Positions 1 through 11,370 of a DNA stretch of 64,000 bases are shown in pieces. The notes beneath the pieces are model-generated. The model was not told the origin of the DNA, made no database searches, and saw nothing but the letters and a program-made list of their open reading frames with translations. A program made the position numbers and the translations under genes. Every line of letters starts with the position of its first letter. The stretch's first letter is position 1. Source of the stretch: Casuarina equisetifolia (taxonomy: Eukaryota > Streptophyta > Magnoliopsida > Fagales > Casuarinaceae); the NCBI GenBank assembly GCA_028551475.1, contig CM052361.1:12593501-12657500 (forward strand), given 5' to 3'.

Positions 1-744
1 TAATCTTGAGTTATCAGTTTTAATGAAAATGTTTTGAATGAGCTTTTACAGTTATGAGTATTTGATAAAAAATTGAAATAAAATGGACAATTTTTTTTTA
101 AAGTATTTGATTTTTTTTTTGAGAAGGAAATTACTGAAAAGTTTAATGTAGGGATGGTTATTAATGACCTTTGTTGTTTTAATGTGCGTTTGAGTTTGAT
201 TGACATAGAAAAGATGTGTTAATTATATATGAACAAAAATTTGATAGTACGTCTTTTATCAGTATTTTTTAAGTTCAATTATGTTTTCCAAGGGTGAAGG
301 GTAACAAACAAAGCGTGTTTCTATAAGAATATGAAGGTTTAGTTGTAAATCAACTATTCATATATTATTCTAAATTAGCACTATGCATGTAGAGTTTGTC
401 TTCTGCATATCAGTCTTACTCGAGTTTGTGGTTGACGAGGGTCTTCTTGTGTAGAAATTGTGCAATACAAGAGCGTAGCGGAAAGTCGCGGGGCTTCTGA
501 ACGAGTGGTGGGATTCAATCCTCAAAAAGGATGAACGCCGCCATCTTTTGTAAGCGTAAAAGGGCCCACAGGTGAGTGGAAAACACCTCCTCTTGCGCAG
601 AGGTCTTGAGTGGAAAATTTGGTGTTGAGAAAAGCTTAAGGGATTCTTGTTAGAACAGTCCCTCACCGTCACTTCACCCGTGTCCATACTATAGCCCTCA
701 CTACCTCTCCCACCTCCCCTAAACCCACTTGTTTTTATCATGCA
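1..744. other. No gene recognised; AT-rich spacer with a GC-richer patch
   Basis: The first 430 bases are AT-rich with no coding signal. Bases 430-740 are richer in G and C, and a 129-codon reverse-strand reading frame (370-759) crosses them, but its translation shows no family motif and I do not call it a gene. The right end may be the upstream part of the copia fragment that begins near 763. Confidence 0.4.
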
Positions 745-762
745 GTTTGGGAGCCCCATTGA

Positions 763-895
763 CGAGATGCTATGGCTGTAGAATACACTGCACTTCTCTA
801 CAATGACACTTGGGTTCTGATACCTCTATCCTTAGAGTCAAATTCATTAGTTGTAAGTGAATATATAAGGTTAAGCTCAAATTTGAACTGTAAAT
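763..895 (+). mobile_element. Ty1/copia reverse transcriptase fragment (fossil)
   Basis: The forward strand reads RDAMAVEYTALLYNDTWVLI, matching the conserved start of copia reverse transcriptases (W-x-x-AM-x-EY-x-AL-x-x-N-x-TW-x-L-V/I-P). The similarity fades after about 45 residues, and no LTRs or further domains are found nearby. It is an old, isolated piece of an element. Confidence 0.5.
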
Positions 896-1059
896 TCTTT
901 CAATTCTTCTTGTCGGGTCGGCCATGAGATTTTCATTATGCTCCATTCTTTGGCTTCCCCAATCATGACTTATGAAATACTATTGTTCAACTTAGAGACC
1001 CGAGGATTAAAAAGTCAATGGATCTGTCATGCGTATGAAAATAAAAAATAAAAGAATAG

Positions 1060-2420
1060 TTTATTTTAAAAAAATTAACTTGTAGGTAATTTTTTTTAAA
1101 TTTCAAATAACTTAGCGTTACAAACTATCTAATCAATATTTATAACAATTGAGTCTTTTCAAAATTGAAAAATTATATATAAAAAAAATCTTATCTAAGA
1201 ATTTCATTCATCATAAAACAATTAACAACTATATCTTTAAGTTGATTTTTCTAATTTTTGACATTTGATTCCGTACACGTAACAATACCTTTTTTCAATA
1301 AAAACTGTTGATAATGCTTGGATTTATCTTACATTGTAAGGAGATATCCTAAACCTAGCCTTAAAAGTGATGACTTCTTTCTTTTTTCTTGAAACACTTT
1401 TTAAAGATAATCATGAGATTATTCAATTTGGTATCAAAGTCGTGGGACCTCCTATCCTGACGCTATTCTCCCCATATCTTCCCTCTATCCGCTAGTGAAG
1501 TTACGATTAATGGACCACTCAAAAATTCCAATGGGTAATGAGGGGTTGAAGAATTGTAATACCATCGAAGTTTAACAGTCGTTCTCCTCCTGAAGGGTCG
1601 ACACCAATTTGTGGCTGGTAAACTCTTCTCTCTCCTTATTGGGCTGCTGAAAACAAACCGAAATCTGGTTCTTGTGTTGGGTAGTACATGCAGTCCTTGT
1701 CTAGGCCAGACCCCTCATCCAAGCAACGAACGTAGCCAGGCAATACCTAGGTCAACTGGTTCAGATATGCATGCCTTCAATTGGACGATGGTCAAATTGG
1801 TTAAGGATGAGCAATGAGAGAGCTCAAAAACTTGATAGGAGGTCTAGCCAACCTTCTCTCCCTCCTCCGATGACCCCTTAGCTCAACGGAGCAAGAGATT
1901 TGCTCGATCGTTGGTTGAGGTTGAGTGACTGAAGCTCCTCCTCTACCTCAATCGGCTGGTTCCGGTTGTCAGGCAACTCAGAATGGTGGCCGGTCCCTTT
2001 TTGGCCACAGCTGTTTCAACTCCACTCAGCGGTCCTGAAGTGCCTCCAGTGCTCTCCGCTTGTTCCGAATTGCCCACTCCCGCTTCAATTCCTTCCAGCA
2101 GCTGTCTTGAAGCGTCGCCAGCGTTCTCGAATCCATTGTTAAGCTGGGTGTCAGATGAGATTCATCATTTGGTCACGTGAATAAAAAAAGAAATTAAAGA
2201 AGATAATTTGTTGAGGAAAACTAAACCTCGTAGTGATTTTTGAATTTCAAATCAATGGGTTTTTTTTTTGAATTATCAAATTACATATCAAAAATAAAAA
2301 TCTTATATAACAACCTAATTTAGCATAAAATAACTTCAACAACTATATCTTATTATAATAATATTATTATTTTTAATTTTTAATTTGGTCTTCCTTAAAC
2401 TTTGAATTTGGTGGACATGA
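1060..2420 (+). mobile_element. Degenerate non-autonomous LTR element (LARD/TRIM-like)
   Basis: Two AT-rich stretches resemble each other in the same orientation: about 1085-1245 and about 2245-2350, both ending in the shared string AACAACTATATCTT or AACTATATCTTT. A primer-binding-like site TTGGTATCAAAG lies near 1428, after the first copy. Between them is a GC-richer internal tract (about 1440-2175) without a recognisable protein domain. This fits an old LTR element that encodes nothing. The ends are approximate, and the second repeat looks truncated. Confidence 0.35.
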
Positions 2421-2429
2421 CACTTAACA

Positions 2430-3507
2430 AGATTAATGGAGAAAAGACCTACGATCCCAGATATCAAAAGTTGTTGTTTGGTTCAGGAGCTTCTCGATTT
2501 TGAAGGGAAATCGATAAATAATATTCTGGACCATATTCAGAGAATTATTAAAGCCCCTTTCTGAGTTGAACCGTTCACATGCTTTTCTTTATGTTTCTTT
2601 TCCTCTTTTCACCCAAATGTGCACATAAGTTGCTTTAAACTAATCTAAAGTACCTCTTTAAACAAGTATCTTGATAAAAAGGCTGGAGATAAGTCAAATC
2701 ATTGTCAGCCAATCAAGTCTGATGTGATATATTTTTCCGCGTTCATGAATTTTCCATCGTGGGGCCAGTAGGCAAAGCAGCAGAGTAAGGCTTCTTCGTA
2801 TCCATGCCTAATCCTCAGAAGATAAGAAACAATTATTTTTGAGCTTTGAGCTTTGAGCTTTGAGCTTTGAGCTTTTGCGCTTTTCATGACTAAGGAGGAA
2901 GCAAGAATCGAAGGACCGTCAGCGTCATAACCCACGTGGCCTACGTGCTTTCGATCCGAACTATTAATTTAACCCTTTTTACAGCCAATCAGGTTGAAAA
3001 GCTTCTGCTAATGCAGCGTTTTCCTGGAAGTCAGCTGCAGTCTTCACCGACTAAGCCACTCTTGGTCATCCCGTATAACTCACACTCCCTACGCTCTGCG
3101 TCTCCTCATTTACCTTAGTCCCCCAAAAGTCGATCCAACAGTTCCTTCCAAATCTAGGGTTTCTGGGAATCCTTCATTGCCAAACCCCGCCAACACGGAG
3201 TGTAGAGTAATGTAATGTGATGTAGATTTTCGAGTCTCATGCCCCGGTTCAAGATGGATCAGAGCTGGTTCGGGCCAATGCAGCCAAAGGTTCCGAGGAG
3301 GGTCTGGCTGGGATTTCAAAAATCAATGGGGGTCCTCGTGGGTGGGAATCACACCTCCTCCAGGTTTTGCACTCGCTAATTTTCTCTTTTAATCTCTGCT
3401 CGGCTTAATTCCTCTCAACTTTTCATACATTCTCTCTTAAGTTCTTGTCAAATCTTCAAAACCCGCTGTTAGATTTACTCAAGGATCCGAGAAAACCCGT
3501 GATTTTC
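2430..3507. other. Upstream region and 5' leader of the DUF7870 gene
   Basis: There is no coding feature here. The stretch contains a short GAGCTTT minisatellite (listed separately) and a pyrimidine-rich tract just before the start codon (about 3365-3440), as is usual for a plant 5' leader. In the frame of the gene a stop lies at 3406-3408 and no ATG occurs before 3508. Several small frames in 2700-3320 have no family resemblance and are left out. Confidence 0.4.
2841..2875. repeat. Minisatellite, five perfect copies of GAGCTTT
   Basis: Five head-to-tail copies of the 7-base unit GAGCTTT lie about 630 bases upstream of the start codon of the DUF7870 gene. The array is perfect, so its length is likely to vary between individuals. 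Confidence 0.9.
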
Positions 3508-4914
3508 ATGGGTCTGAACGCCGCGAAGTCTCCGATCCTTCATGGGTCTAGTGCGATGCGCGTGCTCTATCGCATTTTCGTGATCGCTTCCGCGGTTTCG
3601 ATCATTCCTTCGCTGTACATCTTATCCCGTTCCGATCTTGGAACATTTGCTTTGGTGGCCTCTACTGACTGTGCGCCGAATTTGGGCTTCGCAACCGTGA
3701 ATGAGGCTCCTGTGACGAATTTGTTTCACACCCAGTTCCTGAATCGTATGTCTTACACACTGCAATGGGTGCAGCGCAAGGAACATTTGAATTTGACCGT
3801 TGATGTGGTCAGAGAGCTAGTGCGCAAAAAGTTGCTAAATTATAACGCGAAAGCTCTGTACGTTGGAGAAGGGCCGGCCTTCGTCTTGTTGGCATTGCGA
3901 GATTTGGGATTCTCCAATGCCTGTGGTGGTAACCGGCACCGTTTCTTCTCGCTTGCTCGAAAACGCTTCGTTCATGAGCTTGATTACGCGGACAATTCGT
4001 TTGATTTCGTGTTGTCCAGGGATGCTGGCAAGGCTCCTGTCCCTGCATTACTTGTGCTTGAAATTGAGCGCGTTCTGACCCCTGGTGGCGTTGGCGCTAT
4101 GCTTTTCGGTGTTAGCGGTTCTGCTCCAAATAGCTTGATTCGGTCTGCCACCCCGGTTTCGGCATTGCTGAAAAGTTCGGATGTTGTGCATGTTGATTAT
4201 GTACACAACTTCACTCTGGTTGTCTTCAAGAAAAGATTCGAAAATGCAAGTTACTTCAACGAGTACAGCCTTCCGGCTGACTGCTCATCCGTTGCGAACA
4301 ATAAACCTTTCATGGAACAAATTGAGCCTCTTCTGAAGGAAAAACCAATGGGGTCTAAGAACAGGTTTTCTTATTTGCCCAAGCTTATGGATGTTGACAC
4401 CAGGAAGCGATTAGTCTACATTGACATCGGAGCAGGGTTGCATCTTGACTCTAATGCTATGAATTGGTTCCTGCCATCTTATCCAGTGGATCGCAAAGCT
4501 TTCAGTGTTTATTTTGTTGACCATAACACTTCGGTCTTATTATCCTATGTCAAAACGCCTGGTATCACCTTTGTTTATCATCCGGGCTTGGCTGGAAACA
4601 GGCATTCAGTCAACGATGGTACCGGTGAAGAGTTTGATCCGCCTTTGGTGAATGAAGGATTCGATTTTCTCTCTTGGTTTAAAGAAACAGTGCAATATGC
4701 GGATTTTGTGGTCCTGAAGATGAACGCAGGTAAGGTGGAAATGAAATTTCTGACTGAGTTATTTGAAAGCGGAGCAATATGCTCTGTCGATGAAATGTTC
4801 CTTCACTGCCCGGACACTATAAATGGTGAAGGTGTTTTAAAGGGAAACTGCATGGACCTCTTCAGGGGCCTTAGAAACCACGGTGTCTTTGTCCACCAGT
4901 GGTGGGGAGATTAA
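3508..4914 (+). CDS. DUF7870 / SAM-methyltransferase-like membrane-anchored protein
   Basis: This is an intronless frame of 468 residues. The start is the ATG at 3508: the open frame runs further upstream, but that part has no ATG and a stop lies at 3406-3408. A hydrophobic segment at residues 24-39 (FVIASAVSIIPSLYIL), after a short basic head, predicts a single N-terminal membrane anchor (type II, probably Golgi or ER). Two halves resemble Rossmann methyltransferase folds. The first has ALYVGEG (116-122), an acidic DYADNSFDFVLS stretch (159-170) and LTPGG (190-194). The second has YIDIGAG (304-310), VYFVDH (334-339) and DFVVLKMN (399-406), in the style of FkbM-type methyltransferases. Plant proteins of this layout are annotated as DUF7870 or as 'SAM-dependent methyltransferase superfamily'. 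No substrate is established, and activity is inferred from fold only. The gene converges on the RING ligase gene downstream. Confidence 0.85.
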   Translation: MGLNAAKSPILHGSSAMRVLYRIFVIASAVSIIPSLYILSRSDLGTFALVASTDCAPNLGFATVNEAPVTNLFHTQFLNRMSYTLQWVQRKEHLNLTVDVVRELVRKKLLNYNAKALYVGEGPAFVLLALRDLGFSNACGGNRHRFFSLARKRFVHELDYADNSFDFVLSRDAGKAPVPALLVLEIERVLTPGGVGAMLFGVSGSAPNSLIRSATPVSALLKSSDVVHVDYVHNFTLVVFKKRFENASYFNEYSLPADCSSVANNKPFMEQIEPLLKEKPMGSKNRFSYLPKLMDVDTRKRLVYIDIGAGLHLDSNAMNWFLPSYPVDRKAFSVYFVDHNTSVLLSYVKTPGITFVYHPGLAGNRHSVNDGTGEEFDPPLVNEGFDFLSWFKETVQYADFVVLKMNAGKVEMKFLTELFESGAICSVDEMFLHCPDTINGEGVLKGNCMDLFRGLRNHGVFVHQWWGD

Positions 4915-5821
4915 ATCGCACTGCTGTGTTGCGAAACCTATCTTTCCTGTATTTCATTTGAATTGTCTTCAGACTTGTGGTGCCGTCTGGTATGTTGTTT
5001 GAGTTTGTCGTCTAGGATGTATGAACATCCAAGTTGCTTTGTGGTTGGGCATTTAAGCTAAATAAACAACCATATGTTTGTGTTTTGAGTTTCCAGTTTA
5101 GGATGTATGAACATCCAAGTTGCTTTGTGGCTGGGCATTTAAGCTAAATAAGTAACCATATGTTTGTGTTTTAAGTTACCCGTTTAGGATGTATGAACAT
5201 CCAGCCTGCTTTCGAGTTGTGTTCTTAAGGTAAGCAACCACGCTTTTTCAGGTTTATCAATAAACTTGCTTGTTTCATATCTTGCCACAATCTCTAAACC
5301 TGAGTCTTCCCCCAACAACTAACGCCTTATGCTTTTTGGTAATGCCGAAAGACTGAAAAACCAATATTGTAGCACAAGTAAACGCATCCTGACGGCAAGG
5401 AATGACTTTCGATGGGATGGGCAGTCATGTTTAAACAGGATTAGCATTTCACAGAACTGGAGATTGTACTAAAATTAAAGCATGAAAACTGCTGAACCCG
5501 GGCTTCCTCACAACGCCCCAACTAAATTGTTCCTTCTTGAAATAGTGCCGGTTAACTCATATTGGACAAAGTGGAAGACGTAAGGCAAATAGAGAAACAC
5601 AAATAAAATGCCGCAAACATGTATAACATTTAAGTTCCAGTTGAACCGGAACACTTCCAAGCATACGGATGGAATTGCCAGCATCTTCCCATGTCAAACT
5701 GCTTATTTAATGTAATTTTACTTTTTGGATGAGTATAAAACCATACACGTAAGAAGAAAATAGGAGGAAAGATAAAGGAAAGAAACACAGGGGGGCTATG
5801 CTGCCTAGTTGCCTACTCTTT
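4915..5821. other. Convergent 3' ends with a tandem repeat
   Basis: This stretch lies between the stop of the DUF7870 gene and the stop of the reverse-strand RING ligase gene, so it must hold both 3' UTRs. It contains an 86-base tandem repeat (listed separately) and, at 5268-5275, an AATAAA-like signal (CAATAAAC). I see nothing else here. Confidence 0.6.
5013..5240. repeat. 86-bp tandem repeat, about 2.6 copies, each with a palindrome
   Basis: Copies begin at 5013, 5099 and 5185, a constant 86-base period. Copies one and two differ at only a few bases; copy three decays after about 55 bases. Each copy begins with TAGGATGTATGAACATCC, in which GGATGT and ACATCC are perfect inverted arms around the loop ATGA. 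The array starts 99 bases after the stop codon of the DUF7870 gene, so it probably lies in that gene's 3' UTR. Confidence 0.85.
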
Positions 5822-8800
5822 TCATTCCTCAGAATCATTACTGACCTTTATCTCCAAAAGCCTCTCAACTAATTGTCTGCATATTGGGCATCGGTCGGTC
5901 TGGAACCTTAAAACCTTTGCACATCCACTGCACATACACTGCAACATGGAAGGAAAATTAATCAACACCACACAAATAACAAGCTATGAAGTAGCAAGCT
6001 ACATTCAGGACGTGCAAATGCGCCACATTTTGCTTGACACAGAAATAGGATGCATAATAACACTGTAGTCTATTAAACTTAAGATAGCTTGACCGACAAT
6101 TATCCGGGAATTGCAATCACTGTCCAGAGAAATTGGTTTGGGAAATTTATGACATAACTAAATGCATATTTTATGGCACTTGCAATAGTGTAAATAAACA
6201 ACTTCGGACGGAAAAAACGAGAGTTCTATTACCATATGTCTGCATGGAAGGACAGTTGTGTCACGTGGTTCTGACAAGCAGATGACACATTCTTTTCCCA
6301 GGTCATTTCCATCCAAGTTACCTTCAACTGAATTCCCAATTCCATATATCTCTTGCAGCTCATACCTCATTCTGTTGACCCACAAGATCTGCCTCATTAC
6401 CCTCACCTGGTATTCACCTTTCTCCTTCTCAAACACCACCTGAGTTATCTGAGAGTTCGTGGCTGCAGGTATTGGGGTTCCATCTGTACCATTCTCATTA
6501 ACCGGAATTGCCTCTGCCTTAATTGCCAAAGGATAGACGTCCATATCACCTACTTTCGTTAACTCTGCCTCCTCAAACATTGTGAAATCAATCCCACTTC
6601 CAGAGGGTTGCCTGAACTTCTGGCCCAAACCTGGATGGAAATTTACCGTCAGTGGTGCAAGAAGGTTTTCCCTCATGGGTGTCAGGCTACAGTTTCCACC
6701 TTCTTTTGCAAAGAAAATAACAGTGATGCTGTTGAGAAAAAGGCAAACGAAGCTTTTAGTCAACAAATATTAATAAAGAAAATGTCAAGACAACTTCTCT
6801 GTTAAGGAAATTATCTGATCGGTGGAAACTCCATCACAAACAGAGATAACATCTGATGATCTCACCGAACATCAAATACCCAAAATTAAAATTCTGATTA
6901 TAAACAAAATGCCCATTACCACGACATTAAAATAAACAAAAAAAGAAACGAAATTTCCATGCACAAGAACAACAAAATAAACAACGGAGGTGAAGGAAAT
7001 TGCCACGCACAAAGGATAACAAAATAAACAATGAAAGTGATGCTCTTTACAAGATAAGAATGCAGATTTAAGACTTGGGAAAGCAAAACCAAAACTGAAA
7101 TATGATACTATGTTCAACGACAATAGAGCAACAATTACAAGACACACGCAAAGACAAAAATACATTGAGACACAACAGCAATTTTAGTTTTTTTTGAAAG
7201 CATGGAAGCATTGTCCTCGGTTACTACCAGTAAAGTATTAAGCTTCAACTCTTTCCCAGCTATAAATCCATGATGCATATATACACAAATGCAACCTGAC
7301 ACAAACAATAAAACAATTACATTAGGGACATAATTGATGTGAACAAGATTGAAACTTTCATACTAAATAAAATTAGTTTCTATATGCCACTCAGTCGGCC
7401 AGAACAGTAAAAGCCTCCCTGATACACGCACAAGGTTCAAGTGGTTCGGTTGTCCAAACTGGTCTAGAACACATTAAAATTCGGCATCTAAAAAAGACTT
7501 GTTTCTACACGGAAAATAATTAAGTGATACTAGATCGAAGAATATCTTAGAAAACGAAGGTCATTCTCACATCGTACTAAACTAAGAGCACAACATTCAT
7601 TGCAGGGGTAAAATGGGAACCTTGCTACACTGCAACTAACGTGGTGCTCATACAAGAAAGGTATTCATCAGTCTTTTTTCATTTTTTGTTCTTTAAGAAA
7701 CACGCACTTTCTGCTCACGCACCCGAACCAGATTCCACCTTCAGCTATATTCCCAGAAATATAATACGAGTTATAAATCCCACAGAAAGCCTGAAACAAA
7801 CTTTCTGATGGATACACACGCCTCTGTCACCATCAACTTCAGCTGGTAGAGAACTATATTTGTAACTGCTATTAGACCTTACATGCAATCCCAGAAAATG
7901 TAATGGATAAGAAAATATGGTACTTTGAGAATTGAACATGCTAAGCCAAACCTAGACAACATAATGTTCCCTTTGTGTTCAGATGCGTCAGTATGCCTAG
8001 CTCTGCTAAAAGCAAATTCAACGAGAGCAACTATCCCACAGAAGAAAATGGAACTAGCTTCAAGGGGCATTTGAATCCTAAGACAAACAAACACCATGGA
8101 TTTTTTCATAAAATATGAAACTCTAGGAGAACGTGCTTCAGCAACAACCACTGAAAGTACCAGATTAATCGTTAGTTATGCAAATTACAAGGTTCTCCGA
8201 AATGCCTACAGAGCCATAAATCTCTGCACCAAGCAAGAAACAAGGCTTGCCCATTGCATCTCTGTTTCATCTAGAGAACAACCCTTTCCTGCGGCATCGA
8301 ATTAATCGTTTCCGTGCGTAAAGTACTAGATATCCTAAAACCAATAAGCTAACTAGAATGATACTAACCTTAACGAAAGGATATAAATAAAAAATAGAGA
8401 AATCTCATTGACGGCTGTCCATTTTAGAAATCTTTTCAGTCATTATCGGAAAAGAACTCTCTCATATTTTACCACATAGGCCGACCCAGTTATAATTTCT
8501 ATATGGCAGGGAAGTCCTAAACTCAACGCATCAAAGAATTGTTAACAAAGTTGAACGCAGATTTAAATGTCAGCATATTTAGAAAGGAATCTCCATCTAT
8601 ATCCCCGCACCAGCTTAAGCTTTTCCCAAGACATAATAAATTGCAAAGAAACACAAGCTCGTATACCTCCCGGCAACCGTGGCATCAAACGTGAACGATG
8701 CGAGGAACCGGCCAGGATTTTCCTCGTCCGGTTCGATCTTCAGAGTCTCTTTCTTAAGATTAACATCGTTTCGTATAGTAACCGCCTTCTGGTGGTCGAC

Positions 8801-9157
8801 ATAGGGGGTGGGAGGACTCATGACCGGACCACAAGGGTACCTTCCACCGACCCAATGGGCCTGTCCCTGGGCTGGGTCCAGGTGGGCATGGCCATGAGGG
8901 CCACCTCCGTGGTGGTGGTCGTAAGGAGCCGGTAAAGGCACGGGAACGGCCGGGGGCGCAGGAGCATAATAGCCCGGGTACTGATAATACGGGAGTGGAG
9001 GGTGGCTAGGGTTGGGGTACGGTGTGGCCGCGGCGAACACGTAACGGTTAGCCGATATCTCAGGATGCGGTGGTGCAGGAGGCGGTGGAGGCGGGTGGCT
9101 CCGACGGCTCGAGTGCCTGCGACGGCCGTTTACGCCGCTGCTGCCGACGTTTCCCAT
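5822..9157 (-). CDS. RING-type E3 ubiquitin ligase, LOG2/LUL family
   Basis: Three exons on the reverse strand: 9157-8667, 6728-6233 and 5938-5822, all with GT-AG borders, giving 367 residues. The start is the ATG at 9157 because it yields MGNVGSSG, an N-myristoylation-type start as in LOG2 and its relatives; a longer frame with an upstream ATG at 9196 lacks this. Residues 9-120 are basic, then rich in proline, tyrosine and histidine. The middle domain (about 121-290) includes [20 protein letters not shown] and [18 protein letters not shown], the family core shared with animal MGRN1. The RING is C3HC4: C311, C314, C326, H328, C332, C335, C346, C349. LUL proteins transfer ubiquitin at membranes; LOG2 acts with GDU1 in amino-acid export and in ABA responses. 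Which LUL this one matches is undecided, though the 367-residue length suits the family. Confidence 0.92.
6729..8666 (-). other. Intron 1 of the LUL ligase gene (1,938 bases)
   Basis: The donor is GGAG|GTATAC and the acceptor is CTCAACAG|CATCAC (reverse strand). Joining them completes a serine codon and restores the conserved family text VAGSITVIFF. The intron is AT-rich and holds small random frames only. I find no inserted element with clear ends. The second intron is 5939-6232. Confidence 0.85.
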
Positions 9158-11129
9158 GGAGTTTTCCCTCCCAAATTCCAAGAAACCAAACGGCACAGAC
9201 GGAGAGAAAATCGGAAGTTTCTTGTCCGCTCTGTTTTCACTTGCAGGAAACGAAGTGGATCGGGAAGAGCATCAAATGGTAGAAGACAATAGCGAAGAGC
9301 GAGGATGTGGGGCTAAGAAACGGGAATCTTTGGGTGTTAGGTATAGTGGGATTGCGTAAAGCTCCACCAAAACGCCATCTATGGATTTGGAACACCATCG
9401 ATCGTTTCTGATTGTGCTAAAGCAAAGCTTCACCTGCTTTTCCTTTTTCTATTTAAGTGTAAAGCAACCTGCGGTTCCGTATTTGACGAAAATGCCCCAT
9501 CTTCTCCGTGCTCTGCCTTATTTTTCTGGTTTTCTCAAGGTGTGAAAGAAAAGAAGCCGTAATGCGATTACACTTGGCCAATAACTCAATACAATATGAA
9601 TTTGTGCATTTGATGGGGCTGAAGTTGTAATATTGTGTGCCTAAAATCCCATTACGAATTAAATCTTCACTTTCCTTTTCTTTTATTCATTTAGTCTAGT
9701 TTTTTGGAGTTACGTTGTGCAATGATCTTATCTTATGGAGCATCGGGACATATATGAGCTTATAGGAGTAATGAATATCACTTTATATTAAATTTAAATT
9801 TTTTAACAAAATAATTATATTAATTACAATTGATATTAAAGCCAACTTTACAACTCAAGCTTAAAGTACAAAGAGAACAATATATCATAGGTCAAAGAAG
9901 CATCAAAACCTAGGACCAAACTAGGCTACTAGGACATGGTTGTGACACATGAAGGCTTATAGGGACTTGGATGAACGATGATATTAAAAGATAATGGATA
10001 TGGCTCGCAGGTTGGCCATGCTAAAATAAGATGATATAACAACGGTCGTCTACTTTACTTTCTTATGCGCATCTTTTTGCCGGGGGAAGAAAACGTTGCG
10101 AAGATCTGAAAGCGAATTGCGAAACAGAAAAATGCTACTTCTAGCATCCTCTTCTAAAGTGAATGTGTCTCTTCCCCGGCAGAAAAGAGCACTTCTGTTT
10201 CCAGCTCAACCTAGACTTTTCCCTTTATCGTTGCATGTATTTCTGGGGTCGGGCATTGGAAGAAGAGAAAGGAAATAACCGTGGTTCCCACAATGAACAA
10301 AGTGTTGAATACTGCCCCCTGATTGACAATCCATAAACTCAACTTGGCTATTAAAGAATTGTGGATTTGCGTATCCCTCGCGTCCTTTTTCAGAAACCAC
10401 TGGTGGATCGCCTGCTCTGGGTGGACGATGAGATGACAACATGAAGAGCCCACGTCCGTGTTCGTCACGTCAATCATGCAATGTTAACCACGCTGCTCTT
10501 CTGCGTTGAACATTGACAATCTTCCTGCAAATCTCCGCTAAACATGTATTTTACTTCATATATACAATTGGTCCAGAGAGGAGAGGAGGTAGAAGACAAG
10601 CAGTTTGGATAAAAAGGATCCCCTGAATTGACAGTCTACCGCTTCATTTTCCAACGAAACCCGTGATTATATTGTCAGTCGAGTGAAAGGGTCTCCTGTT
10701 CTCAAAACACCTGCCAGCAGTTTCCAGAACACGTGCGAAAAAAGTATAACTGGCTAGGTATCTTTGTGTAGCTTGACCAAGAAAAAGCCTGTAGTAGTCC
10801 TTTTGAAAAAATTGAACATATCACACAAAAGTTCAAATTTTTCTACATATATATAAAAAATACATATAAGAAAATTTCACTCATGCTTTCTCCAAAATTT
10901 AAATTAGCTATGTTTTATGATGACAGAAAGTACCATAAATATCTTTTGATAACAAAATGTGATGAGCCAGTGACAATACACAATTTGGTAGACAATGAAC
11001 ATTGTTGCCTCTCCTTACCTACAAAGGTTAGGTAGGTTGCCTAACTTATTAGATTTTCGAGCTAGATAAATTTATAAGATAATCCCCTGTACAACTAATC
11101 TAACAAGAAAGTTAATTAAAAAGAACATT
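9158..11129. other. Spacer upstream of the LUL gene, with possible TRIM trace
   Basis: This must contain the promoter and leader of the LUL gene at its left end. Around 9736-10000 an LTR-like AT tract is followed by TTGATATTAAAGCCAAC, which resembles the primer site of the local TRIM family; the match is weak. A GC-richer patch at 10090-10480 holds overlapping small frames on both strands with no recognisable domain. I see no other feature. Confidence 0.35.
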
Positions 11130-11370
11130 ATATCGGTCTTAGAAACTGAAGGGTCAAACTAAAACATAGAACTGTGCAATAGTAAGTTACTAGTCCAACT
11201 TTGAGACATGGAGGTTTATGAAGCAGAGGCCTATTCTTGACTCTGATATCATCTTAGAGTGTGATAGTCCATCCCAAAACCTTAAAATATTATATGAAGA
11301 ATTATCATCATTTATAAGATCATAGGCCCATCCTTTCACTTCCAATGTGGAACAATACCCACCTTTAACA
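11130..11370 (-). mobile_element. TRIM fragment, one LTR plus part of the interior
   Basis: On the reverse strand an LTR-like sequence runs from 11370 (TGTTAAAGGTGGGTATTG) to about 11253. It is followed by the primer-site variant GATATCAGAGTCAAG and an interior matching the two-LTR TRIM at 35686-36031 (shared AGAATAGGCCTC and AAAGTTGG). The far end (11130-11180) resembles the LTR end of the TRIM at 53543, so this copy looks mosaic. Confidence 0.6.

Noticed and set aside
808-830. Primer-binding-like GGTATCAGAACC on the reverse strand, suggesting an LTR element with the 370-759 frame as gag
   Set aside because: The forward strand at the same place encodes a good copia reverse-transcriptase match (AMAVEYTALLYNDTW), which explains the word as coding sequence. 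The reverse frame has no gag motif.
3445-3507. Longer start (21 extra codons) for the DUF7870 gene
   Set aside because: The upstream extension begins with TTG and has no ATG before the in-frame stop at 3406-3408. The first ATG, at 3508, is the natural plant start.
5013-5240. Regular repeats considered as a CRISPR-like array
   Set aside because: The units are contiguous 86-base tandem copies without spacers, in a plant 3' UTR.
9002-9359. Three overlapping forward-strand frames opposite the LUL first exon
   Set aside because: They are antisense to a firm coding exon with proline- and histidine-rich codons; the translations are arginine-rich shadows without domains.
10206-10477. Two overlapping reverse frames with a hydrophobic stretch
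   Set aside because: No family resemblance, no splice context, and neither frame is clearly preferred. A chance open stretch in a GC-richer patch is simpler.
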